DNA of 5,221 nucleotides from Anaerolineae bacterium (lineage in GTDB: Bacteria > Chloroflexota > Anaerolineae > JAFGEY01): NCBI GenBank assembly GCA_016929205.1, contig JAFGJF010000674.1, positions 1 through 5,221 of the forward strand. The letters run 5' to 3'. Shown here one piece after another: positions 1 to 5,221 of the stretch. Each line of letters starts with the position of its first letter. Position 1 is the first letter of the stretch. A program made the position numbers and the translations under genes. The notes beneath the pieces were generated by a model. It was given only the letters and a program-made list of their open reading frames with translations. It had not been told where the DNA came from and did no database searches.

Positions 1-448
1 GTCCGGCGGGCTGGAGGGGGGCGGTTATCGGGCGAACACGGGCGTGGATGGGAGTGGCGGCTGCAATCTTGATCTTGTCGATCAGGGTTTGGGTAACGCT
101 CCTGATGTCGGCTGCGGCAGAGGGCTTGGGAACAAAATCAATTGCTCCCAGCATCAAAGCCCGGATCGTGGTCTGGGCGCCACGCTGGGTGAGTGCGCTG
201 AGCATAACGACGGGCGTAGGACATTCGGCCATAATGCGCTTCAGCGTGGACAGGCCGTCGAGGTGTGGCATCTCAACGTCGAGGGTCACGACGTCGGGCT
301 TGAGCGTCGCTATCTTTTCCAGGGCTTCTAACCCGTCGTGGGCGTCATCCACGACGACGATGGCCGGATCGGCCGCCAGATACTTGGCCAGGGTGTGGCG
401 GATAAAGGCCGAATCATCTACGATTAAAACGCGGATAGGAAGAGACAT
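1..448 (-). CDS. cheB: Chemotaxis response regulator / protein-glutamate methylesterase CheB, receiver part only (3' end beyond window)
   Basis: CheB removes methyl groups from, and can deamidate, glutamate/glutamine sites on chemoreceptors once CheA has phosphorylated its receiver domain. The visible 149 residues begin MSLPIRVLIVDDSAF and form a complete receiver: acidic pocket D11-D12, phospho-acceptor D57 in TLDVEMP, S84 and K108. The stretches TLDVEMPHLDGL and SALTQRGAQTTIRALMLGA, followed by IDFVPKPS, are typical of CheB rather than CheY. From about residue 129 a Pro/Ala-rich segment starts, which fits the linker to the methylesterase domain. That domain, with its Ser-His-Asp site, lies beyond the left edge and cannot be checked. 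The ATG at 448 is 5 bases after the cheY stop, so translation is probably coupled. The reading frame is open to position 1. The call as CheB is firm; whether the full enzyme is intact is unknown. Confidence 0.93.
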   Translation of the reverse strand, partial: MSLPIRVLIVDDSAFIRHTLAKYLAADPAIVVVDDAHDGLEALEKIATLKPDVVTLDVEMPHLDGLSTLKRIMAECPTPVVMLSALTQRGAQTTIRALMLGAIDFVPKPSAAADIRSVTQTLIDKIKIAAATPIHARVRPITAPLQPAG

Positions 449-456
449 GATCCTTA
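449..456 (-). promoter_or_regulatory. cheB ribosome binding site overlapping the cheY stop codon
   Basis: Read on the minus strand, the cheY stop and cheB start run TAAGGATCATG. The AAGGA (451-455) shares two bases with the TAA stop and leaves only 2 bases before the cheB ATG. This is closer than the usual 5 to 9 bases and suggests that ribosomes finishing cheY re-initiate on cheB. No other ATG, GTG or TTG lies in frame nearby that would keep the conserved receiver start. Confidence 0.5.
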
Positions 457-810
457 TCGAAGTACTTTTTGCAGTGCCCTGAGCAATTCGCTCGGGCGGA
501 CGGGTTTGGTCAAAAAATCTTTGGCGCCGTGCCGTATCGCACGGCCGGCAGCCAGGGGCTGATCCAGTGCAGTGAGCATAATCACCTTGGCCACAGGATC
601 GATCTGTCGGATCTCAACCAGGGCTTCCAGCCCATCTTTTCTGGGCATCGTAATATCCATCAGCACGACGTCGGGCCGCTGCTCGCGAAAGATGTCGACC
701 GCGACGACGCCATCTGATGCCTTGATCGTCTCGTAGCCGTTTTCCTCGAGCGTGCTGGCGATGCGATTTCGCATAAAAAGACTATCGTCCACAATCATGA
801 CTTTGACCAT
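454..810 (-). CDS. cheY: Single-domain chemotaxis response regulator CheY
   Basis: This 118-residue protein is a stand-alone receiver with no output domain, the size of CheY. It is a cytoplasmic phospho-carrier that takes phosphate from CheA and binds the flagellar switch or another target. Visible landmarks are the acidic pair D8-D9, phospho-acceptor D52 in LMDITMP, switch residue T80 in MLTA, aromatic F99 at the place of E. coli Tyr106, and K102 in DFLTKP. The DITMPRKDG segment resembles Bacillus/Thermotoga CheY. A strong AGGAG (816-820) lies 5 bases before the ATG. It sits between cheD (39-base gap) and cheB (5-base gap), next to a CheC-family phosphatase gene, which supports a role as the operon's own CheY. 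A general single-domain response regulator cannot be excluded from sequence alone, but context makes that less likely. Confidence 0.93.
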   Translation of the reverse strand: MVKVMIVDDSLFMRNRIASTLEENGYETIKASDGVVAVDIFREQRPDVVLMDITMPRKDGLEALVEIRQIDPVAKVIMLTALDQPLAAGRAIRHGAKDFLTKPVRPSELLRALQKVLR

Positions 811-830
811 CTTGACTCCTGACCATCTTG
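804..830 (-). repeat. 11-base direct repeat covering the cheY start and a decoy start upstream
   Basis: The minus-strand 11-mer CAAGATGGTCA occurs twice, at 804-814 and 820-830, 16 bases apart. The inner copy contains the cheY ATG and the Shine-Dalgarno AGGAG (816-820) lies between the copies. The outer copy carries an ATG at 826-824 in another frame. That frame would encode only about 14 codons and ends just inside cheY. The repeat is seen directly; any function is unproven, and it may be a chance or slippage duplication. Confidence 0.55.
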
Positions 831-849
831 CACTGGCCGCGTGCTCGTT

Positions 850-1353
850 TTATTTCGCGATCAAGACACGTTCTCCACGCGCCAGGGTTTTGACCGTCAC
901 CTGCCCGTTGACCATATTCAGTTTCACTGTGCGTCCAGCGTCTCCGCCCGTATCTTGGGCGTGCACCCGGAGGTGCGCTGCCCGCAGAGCTTCTTGTGCA
1001 GCCAGGATATTGCGTTCGCCGATGCCCAATATGTCGGAAAACCCCTTGGCAGGAATGACACACGCGCCGCCGCATAGCGATACAATCAATCGGTGGCGTC
1101 TGGCTCCTGTGTGCAGCAGTGCGTCCAAAAGTAATGGCACGCCTTGATCGACGTACTTGGCCGGCGCAGGGCGATCTCCGTTTACACTGGCGTCGGTTGG
1201 CAACAATGCGTGCAGCATACCGCCCACGCGAGCGACCCGATCGTATGCACAAACTGCGATACACGACCCAAGTCCATAGGCTACCAACACCTCACTGGAA
1301 TCGTCACTGATCTCTATGGCACCGATAGGGACGTTACGTAATATCGGGGGCAC
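850..1353 (-). CDS. cheD: Chemoreceptor glutamine deamidase CheD
   Basis: CheD deamidates specific glutamines on chemoreceptors in the cytoplasm, and in Bacillus/Thermotoga it binds CheC. The protein shows the family signature YGLGSCIAVCAYD with the expected nucleophile C31 and H48 17 residues later, the same spacing as C27/H44 of T. maritima CheD. Further family blocks are PAKYVD (64-69), CGGA (94-97), IGERN (111-115) and DTGGDAGR (134-141). The position of T. maritima Thr21 is Ala25 here. The frame is open to a TTG at 1425 inside the upstream gene. I chose the GTG at 1353 because AGGA lies 6 bases before it, it gives 167 residues (usual family size), and the extra N-terminal residues look unlike CheD. 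It starts 35 bases after the phosphatase gene. The family call is firm; the start is likely. Confidence 0.93.
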   Translation of the reverse strand: MPPILRNVPIGAIEISDDSSEVLVAYGLGSCIAVCAYDRVARVGGMLHALLPTDASVNGDRPAPAKYVDQGVPLLLDALLHTGARRHRLIVSLCGGACVIPAKGFSDILGIGERNILAAQEALRAAHLRVHAQDTGGDAGRTVKLNMVNGQVTVKTLARGERVLIAK

Positions 1354-1359
1354 AGATTG

Positions 1360-1363
1360 TCCT
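1360..1363 (-). promoter_or_regulatory. cheD ribosome binding site supporting a GTG start
   Basis: AGGA on the minus strand lies 6 bases before the GTG at 1353. The upstream TTG at 1425 has no comparable purine-rich motif and would overlap the preceding gene by 37 bases. This site therefore decides the start in favour of GTG. Confidence 0.6.
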
Positions 1364-1388
1364 GCTTTCCTGACGGCGTGCAGCCAAC

Positions 1389-2006
1389 TCAAACCTCGGC
1401 GATCTGCGGATCTGGAAAGATCCAAAACCGCATCTGGACGATGCTGCCAGCATCCCGCAAATCGCTTTTGACGATGAGCAAGGTGTCGTGTTTGATCGAC
1501 AGTGGCATGGCGACCAGGCTCAGGATCGAACTGATCATATCCACCATCACGGCCGGGGGAGAGGGCTGCAGCCGGCTGGGCAGTCTGGAAAACGAGACGA
1601 GAGCATTGAGAAAGTGAGAGACGGCCAGGTTGCCGAACTCACCCAACGCCGATCGTTCGGCCAGCCCCAGGTTTGTTGCCGTGCCATGGGGCTTGTCCAT
1701 CATCCAGTCAACCAGATGCAAGGCGCTGCTCTCTGAAAGTAGCAAAAGCGCCTGGCCAAACATATCACCGTGAATCTGCAAATAGATCCCCACGGTCTTG
1801 GCCTCAGGATCGCCCCCGTATGTTGCGATTTGATCGATCGGCACCCTGTCCGTTTGTGGCATCGTGTGGCGTAGCGGGCGATTGGTGACCTCGGACATGG
1901 TGCGGGCGACGCGTTCGATGGCCAGATTCAACCAACGGCTCGAACGTGGGCCGGTGATCAAGTCTTTCCAGGTCGCAAGTTGTTCATTTGCAAAGGAGGA
2001 TCTCAT
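1389..2006 (-). CDS. cheC: CheC-family CheY-P phosphatase with a single recognisable active site
   Basis: CheC, CheX and FliY remove phosphate from CheY using a Glu-x-x-Asn motif on a long helix, and CheC has two such helices. In this 205-residue protein the second is intact: SALGEFGNLAVSHFLNAL with E123 and N126. Aligned by the internal repeat, the first falls on RWLN at 24-27, so Asn27 is kept but the Glu is Arg24. The following TNRPL block matches the usual place of GRPV after helix 1. Length fits CheC (about 200 residues) better than CheX (about 150 to 160). The gene sits between cheA and cheD, the classical CheC-CheD pairing. I prefer the ATG at 2006, preceded by AGGGAG at 10 bases. A GTG at 2054 would add 16 poorly conserved residues and begin 9 bases after cheA. 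The family is secure; the exact subclass is inferred. Confidence 0.82.
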   Translation of the reverse strand: MRSSFANEQLATWKDLITGPRSSRWLNLAIERVARTMSEVTNRPLRHTMPQTDRVPIDQIATYGGDPEAKTVGIYLQIHGDMFGQALLLLSESSALHLVDWMMDKPHGTATNLGLAERSALGEFGNLAVSHFLNALVSFSRLPSRLQPSPPAVMVDMISSILSLVAMPLSIKHDTLLIVKSDLRDAGSIVQMRFWIFPDPQIAEV

Positions 2007-2016
2007 TCGGTTGCTG

Positions 2017-2022
2017 CTCCCT
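2017..2022 (-). promoter_or_regulatory. Probable ribosome binding site of the CheC-family gene
   Basis: AGGGAG lies 10 bases before the ATG at 2006, a little far but usable. The competing GTG at 2054 has only a weak purine run close to it. The choice between the two starts is not settled by sequence alone. Confidence 0.4.
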
Positions 2023-2063
2023 GCTGATCTTGGGTTCGTTGTAAGACAAAACACCGTTCCATC

Positions 2064-4259
2064 TTATTGCACTGGCACACGGTTATGACTTGGGCCGCCC
2101 GTTCTGAGTGTGCGCGCGGTCGCGGCATTGATCAGTCCCGCAACGTCGACAATGAGTGCCACGCGCCCATCCCCTAGAATGGTACACCCCGTCAAGCCTG
2201 CTACATTGCCGATAATTGGGCTGAGTGATTTGATAACGATTTCCTGCTGGCCGATCAGCCTGTCTACGACAAGGCCAATGTGCAACTTGCCCCAGGTAAC
2301 CGTGATCACTGCGCGCCTGGCCTCATCCGGTGGTAACTCGCCCATACGTGGATGGGCAAAAAACCGGCGCAAATCCAGGAGCGGCAGTGCCTGCCCCCGC
2401 CATTGGATGACCGGGCTTCCTCTCACCGTGTTTACATTCACGTCCTTCAAGTATAGCGAATCTATGATACTTGTCAAGGGGATGGCATACACGTCGTTGC
2501 CCAGGGCAACGAGCATAGTCTGTAGGATGGCCAGCGTGAGTGGCAGGGTGACGCGAAAGGTCGTGCCGTGCCCAACCTGGCTATCGACCATCACCATCCC
2601 ACCGAGCCGCTTGACGTTGGTCTGTACAATATCCATCCCCATCCCCCGGCCTGAGACGTCGGTCACCTGGCGGGCGGTGGACAGGTTAGGGTGAAAGATA
2701 AGGGACAGGGCAGCATCATCATCGAGCCTGGCTGCTTCTTCTTCCGACATAATCCCGCGCCTGATCGCCGCCTGTCGTGTTTCGAGCCGGTCGATACCTC
2801 GGCCATCATCTCGAACGGTAACCACGATGTGTCCTTCTTCGTGTGCTGCGGTCAGCCAGATTGTGCCAGTCGCTGGTTTGCCTGCCGCCAGGCGTTCTCC
2901 GGGTGATTCGATGCCGTGATCCACTGCATTGCGTAGCAGATGGATGAGCGGGTCGCCAATCACCTCGATGATCGAGCGGTCAAGCTCGGTGGTTTCACCC
3001 TGGATCACCAGATCGACCTGCTTGTTCCGGGTACGGGCGATGTCGCGCACCAGGCGTGGGAACTTGACAAAGAGGTTCTCGATCGGCAGCATACGAGCCT
3101 GCATCACCTCTTGCTGCAACTGGTCGACGACTCGACCCAGTTCGGTCGAGATGTCATTCAGGATAGTGACATTGCCTCCCTTGCCGTAGTGGGTGCGCAA
3201 TGTGTTCTCGATCTGGATCAGACGGGTGCGATTGGTAACCAGTTCACCGACCAGGTTCATCAGGGTATTCAAACGCTCAACGCTGATGCGCACTGTTTCT
3301 TCTGCTTGTTTCAAAGGCGTCTCGGATGGGACTGCGGACGGGCTTTTTTCCTGGCGGGCTGGCTGTCCGGCTTCCCGAGAGGTGAGTGCAGTTGCTGATG
3401 GTTTCTCAAGCTCTGGCAGCTCTCTTGACGACGGCACGTCCGTTTCCGGGACAACCGGGTGCACCTCGAGTTGGGATAGCTCGGAGATATCGCTCAAAAG
3501 TGTTTTGACGTGTGCCTGATTCACTGGCGTGGCAAGAATGAGCCACAACGATCCGTCGTGCTGCTCGTTCGCCAGGTCGTCCAGTGGTGGGTGCTGGACG
3601 ATCACCTCTCCCAGTTCCTCGGCCGCCATAGCAACCTGCAAGAGACGTGCGCCGGGAGCAAAGGCCGCGCTGCTGGCTGTGGCCTGTACCTCGAGGATGA
3701 GATGGTCGCTTTGTTCATACTCCTGCGCCAGTGCGGCTTGCTGGACCGTCAGTGCCTGTTGTGGCCGGCGAGCCTGCACCGATGTCACCCCGGTGGGTTC
3801 CATCTCCTTGGCGGCGCTGGTTGGAGGCAAGGAGGAAGGGGGCGCGGCAGAGCTGCCCACCAATTCGTTCAGTTTGTTCACGATCGCCGTGATGTCGACG
3901 CCACTGGGTTGAGCGCTGGTCACTTCGTCGCGTAGGGCCTTGAGTATGTCGATCGTGCTCAGCAGTTCATCGACCACGTCCGGCGTGGAAAGCAGGTGAC
4001 CTTCGCGCATCGCATCAAACAGCGTTTCCAGGGTGTGGGTCAGATCGGCCATCTGGCGATGCCCCACCGTCGCGGCGACGGCCTTGAGTGTGTGGGCGGC
4101 ACGAAAGGCCGCATTCAGCGTGTCCTGATCGATCTCTTCCGAGTGGGCCTGTTCCAGGTGCAGGATGTTGGTCTCCATCGTTTGCAGGTGCTCGTTGACG
4201 TCCTGAAGAAAGAGCTCCAGTTCGTCGTCTTGAATGTCAAAATGCAGTGGTTTTTCCAT
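2064..4259 (-). CDS. cheA: Chemotaxis sensor histidine kinase CheA
   Basis: CheA is the cytoplasmic kinase of receptor arrays; it autophosphorylates and passes phosphate to CheY and CheB. All five domains are visible in 731 residues. P1/Hpt (about 10-115) has H56 in AAHTLKA. P2 (about 185-266) resembles the Thermotoga CheY-binding P2, with the ELGEVI segment, and is flanked by Pro/Ser/Ala-rich linkers (136-170 and 267-318). P3 dimerisation (about 322-400) contains LMNLVGELVTNR and MQARMLPIE. P4 kinase has N-box HLLRNAVDHGIE (440-451), G1 DDGRGID (484-490), FHPNLSTA (522-529), SGRGMGMD (536-543) and GHGTTF (563-568). P5, CheW-like, runs from about 576 to 731. The ATG at 4259 is chosen over a TTG at 4280 because AGAGG lies 7 bases upstream of it. 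Two motif changes stand out: LKA for LKG, and PNLST for PGFST. No catalytic residue is missing. Confidence 0.97.
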   Translation of the reverse strand: MEKPLHFDIQDDELELFLQDVNEHLQTMETNILHLEQAHSEEIDQDTLNAAFRAAHTLKAVAATVGHRQMADLTHTLETLFDAMREGHLLSTPDVVDELLSTIDILKALRDEVTSAQPSGVDITAIVNKLNELVGSSAAPPSSLPPTSAAKEMEPTGVTSVQARRPQQALTVQQAALAQEYEQSDHLILEVQATASSAAFAPGARLLQVAMAAEELGEVIVQHPPLDDLANEQHDGSLWLILATPVNQAHVKTLLSDISELSQLEVHPVVPETDVPSSRELPELEKPSATALTSREAGQPARQEKSPSAVPSETPLKQAEETVRISVERLNTLMNLVGELVTNRTRLIQIENTLRTHYGKGGNVTILNDISTELGRVVDQLQQEVMQARMLPIENLFVKFPRLVRDIARTRNKQVDLVIQGETTELDRSIIEVIGDPLIHLLRNAVDHGIESPGERLAAGKPATGTIWLTAAHEEGHIVVTVRDDGRGIDRLETRQAAIRRGIMSEEEAARLDDDAALSLIFHPNLSTARQVTDVSGRGMGMDIVQTNVKRLGGMVMVDSQVGHGTTFRVTLPLTLAILQTMLVALGNDVYAIPLTSIIDSLYLKDVNVNTVRGSPVIQWRGQALPLLDLRRFFAHPRMGELPPDEARRAVITVTWGKLHIGLVVDRLIGQQEIVIKSLSPIIGNVAGLTGCTILGDGRVALIVDVAGLINAATARTLRTGGPSHNRVPVQ

Positions 4260-4266
4260 AGCTTTG

Positions 4267-4271
4267 CCTCT
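4267..4271 (-). promoter_or_regulatory. cheA ribosome binding site
   Basis: AGAGG lies 7 bases before the ATG at 4259 and is itself downstream of the alternative TTG at 4280. The motif would be inside the coding region if the TTG were used, so it favours the ATG. Confidence 0.6.
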
Positions 4272-4290
4272 TTTGATCAACCGGGTTGCC

Positions 4291-4764
4291 CTATGGCGCA
4301 GACGCGTCCTGGGCTTGCCGCAGATTGGCCAGGTCGTGCTTTTCCTTGAGTGAGAACAAACGATCCTGTGCGATCACAATGATCAACCGTTCTCCTACCT
4401 TGGCAATGCCAGCAATAAAGGTCGATCTGGCAGTGATGAGAATGGGCGAAGGTGGATCGATGTCTTTTTCCGGCACGCGTAACACTTCACTCACTGCATC
4501 CACGATCAACCCGATCGTCTCGCCGTTCAACTCGACGATGATAATCCGCGTGTTTGCGGTGATCTTTTTTTGCGGCAGCCGGAACCGCTTGCGCAGGTCG
4601 ATGACGGGCAGCACCATGCCGCGCAAGTTAGTCACCCCTTCGACAAAAGGAGGGGCATAGGGTACAGCCTTGATCTCGTGCCATTCAACGATGCTCGACA
4701 CCGCATCGATATCGATCCCAAATTGTTCGTTGGCCAGGTTAAAAACAACCAGTTGTTTTTCCAT
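4291..4764 (-). CDS. cheW: Chemotaxis coupling protein CheW (second of a tandem pair)
   Basis: CheW links chemoreceptor tips to the P5 domain of CheA in the signalling array. The 157 residues consist of one CheW domain: N-terminal strand QLVVFNLANEQFGIDIDAVSSIVEW (in part), then PPFVEGVTNLRGMVLPVIDL with the conserved Asn-Leu-Arg-Gly, TRIIIVELNGETIGLIVDAV, EVLRVPEKDI, FIAGIAKVGERLIIV and a short charged tail ending QAQDASAP. The ATG at 4764 has AAGGA 7 bases before it and begins 16 bases after the upstream cheW stops; cheA follows after 31 bases. It is clearly paralogous to its neighbour but has its own N-terminal sequence, a longer C-terminal tail, and lacks a four-residue acidic insertion found there. 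Scaffold proteins CheV or ParP are unlikely, since there is no receiver or extra domain. Confidence 0.95.
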   Translation of the reverse strand: MEKQLVVFNLANEQFGIDIDAVSSIVEWHEIKAVPYAPPFVEGVTNLRGMVLPVIDLRKRFRLPQKKITANTRIIIVELNGETIGLIVDAVSEVLRVPEKDIDPPSPILITARSTFIAGIAKVGERLIIVIAQDRLFSLKEKHDLANLRQAQDASAP

Positions 4765-4771
4765 CGCCGAG

Positions 4772-4776
4772 TCCTT
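4772..4776 (-). promoter_or_regulatory. Ribosome binding site of the second cheW
   Basis: AAGGA sits 7 bases before the ATG at 4764, within the 16-base gap after the stop codon of the preceding cheW. The spacing is ordinary and the site fixes the start. Confidence 0.55.
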
Positions 4777-4780
4777 GCGT

Positions 4781-5221
4781 CTATGCTGTCTCCAGCACGC
4801 TCTGTCTCTCAGTGCTGAACACTTTTTCCAGATCGAGCAGGATGATCAGCTGTTCGCCGTTCTTGGCGATGCCTGTGATAAAGGCTGAACGGTCGTCTCC
4901 TTCGCCTTTGGTGACGATGGGTGAAGGGGGTTCGATATTGCTCAGTGGCACGCGCAAGACCTCGGTCACGGCGTCGACCAGCATGCCCGCCGTCTCGCGA
5001 TTGACCTGGACCAGAACGATGCGCGTTTCTTTGGTCGCTTCCCGGGCCGGCAGACCGAGCCGTTTGCGCAAATCTATGACCGGCAAAACCGAGCCACGTA
5101 GATTGGTCACGCCTTCGACAAAGGGTGGGGTGCCGGGCACAGCCGTGATCGGTTGTAAGGCGATGATGCTCGAAGCAATACCAATGTCGACACCGTAGGT
5201 CTCTTGCCCAAGGACAAAGAC
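4781..5221 (-). CDS. cheW: Chemotaxis coupling protein CheW (first of a tandem pair), 5' end beyond window
   Basis: The reading frame is open to the right edge, giving 146 residues that start inside the first strand of the CheW fold (VFVLGQETYGVDIG). Only roughly ten N-terminal residues should be missing, judging from the neighbouring copy. An internal GTG at 5140 is not a plausible start, because the 27 codons before it encode conserved CheW sequence. The body shares long identical runs with the neighbouring CheW: PPFVEGVTNLRG, VLPVIDLRKR, EVLRVP, PPSPI and GIAK. It carries an extra acidic stretch, KGEGDDRS (about 4889-4912), between the last strands. It ends ETA, 16 bases before the next cheW, and presumably feeds the same CheA. 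The start and any RBS are not visible. Confidence 0.94.
   Translation of the reverse strand, partial: VFVLGQETYGVDIGIASSIIALQPITAVPGTPPFVEGVTNLRGSVLPVIDLRKRLGLPAREATKETRIVLVQVNRETAGMLVDAVTEVLRVPLSNIEPPSPIVTKGEGDDRSAFITGIAKNGEQLIILLDLEKVFSTERQSVLETA

Noticed and set aside
48..482. Plus-strand open frame of 144 codons opposite cheB
   Set aside because: It is fully antisense to a well-conserved CheB receiver, has no recognisable domain, and all real genes in the window lie on the other strand.
782..1264. Minus-strand open frame of 160 codons overlapping cheD in another frame
   Set aside because: It is Arg/Ser/Cys-rich, shows no family motif, and lies almost wholly within the clear CheD coding frame, so it is a shadow.
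1354..1425. Upstream TTG start for cheD
   Set aside because: It would overlap the CheC-family gene, has no ribosome binding motif, and adds 24 residues that do not look like CheD. The GTG at 1353 has a good AGGA.
2007..2063. Possible terminator or promoter in the widest gap, between cheA and the CheC-family gene
   Set aside because: I found no stable hairpin followed by a T-run and no convincing -35/-10 pair in these 57 bases on the minus strand.
2110..2694. Plus-strand open frame of 194 codons opposite the 3' part of cheA
   Set aside because: It is antisense to the CheA kinase and P5 domains, where the minus-strand frame matches known motifs throughout. Its low-complexity Ser/Thr/Pro composition is typical of a shadow frame.
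3193..3935. Several overlapping plus-strand frames opposite the CheA P2 and linker region
   Set aside because: They arise opposite Ala/Ser/Pro-rich linker codons and encode Ser/Cys/Trp-rich strings without any domain.
4260..4280. Upstream TTG start for cheA
   Set aside because: It adds only seven basic residues, and the AGAGG at 4267-4271 is correctly placed for the ATG at 4259 instead.
1..5221. A wholly new system or defence/mobile island
   Set aside because: Every gene falls into a known chemotaxis family in a familiar order. There are no transposases, terminal repeats, tRNA-adjacent junctions or CRISPR-like repeats.

Overview
The window is a single block of bacterial chemotaxis genes, all read on the minus strand, so transcription runs from position 5221 down to position 1. 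In that order it holds a cheW (5' end beyond the right edge), a second cheW, cheA, a CheC-family phosphatase gene, cheD, a cheY, and the receiver half of cheB (rest beyond the left edge). Gaps between genes are only 5 to 57 bases. I see no terminator, promoter, RNA gene, mobile element or CRISPR array. The block therefore reads as the interior of one operon whose promoter lies right of the window and whose end lies left of it.

Organism: base composition looks moderately GC-rich (mid to upper 50s percent by eye, not counted). The gene set is of the Bacillus/Thermotoga type, with CheC and CheD alongside CheB, and with a CheA carrying a Thermotoga-like P2 domain. This excludes an enteric-type operon and fits Firmicutes, Thermotogota, Chloroflexota or similar lineages. 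I lean weakly towards Chloroflexota from the general look of the proteins, but the window has no phylogenetic marker.

How the genes work together: the two CheW proteins couple chemoreceptors to the histidine kinase CheA. CheA autophosphorylates on a histidine in its P1 domain and passes the phosphate to CheY (output to a motor or other target) and CheB (receptor methylesterase/deamidase). The CheC-family protein would remove phosphate from CheY. CheD would deamidate receptor glutamines and may bind CheC. No receptor gene and no cheR are inside the window.

Nothing here is a clearly new system. The points worth a second look are sequence-level departures from the family norm: a CheC-type protein whose first active site is lost, a CheD with Ala where the Thr of the T. 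maritima catalytic triad is expected, a CheA phospho-site motif ending LKA instead of LKG, a diverged tandem cheW pair, and an 11-base direct repeat that duplicates the cheY start.
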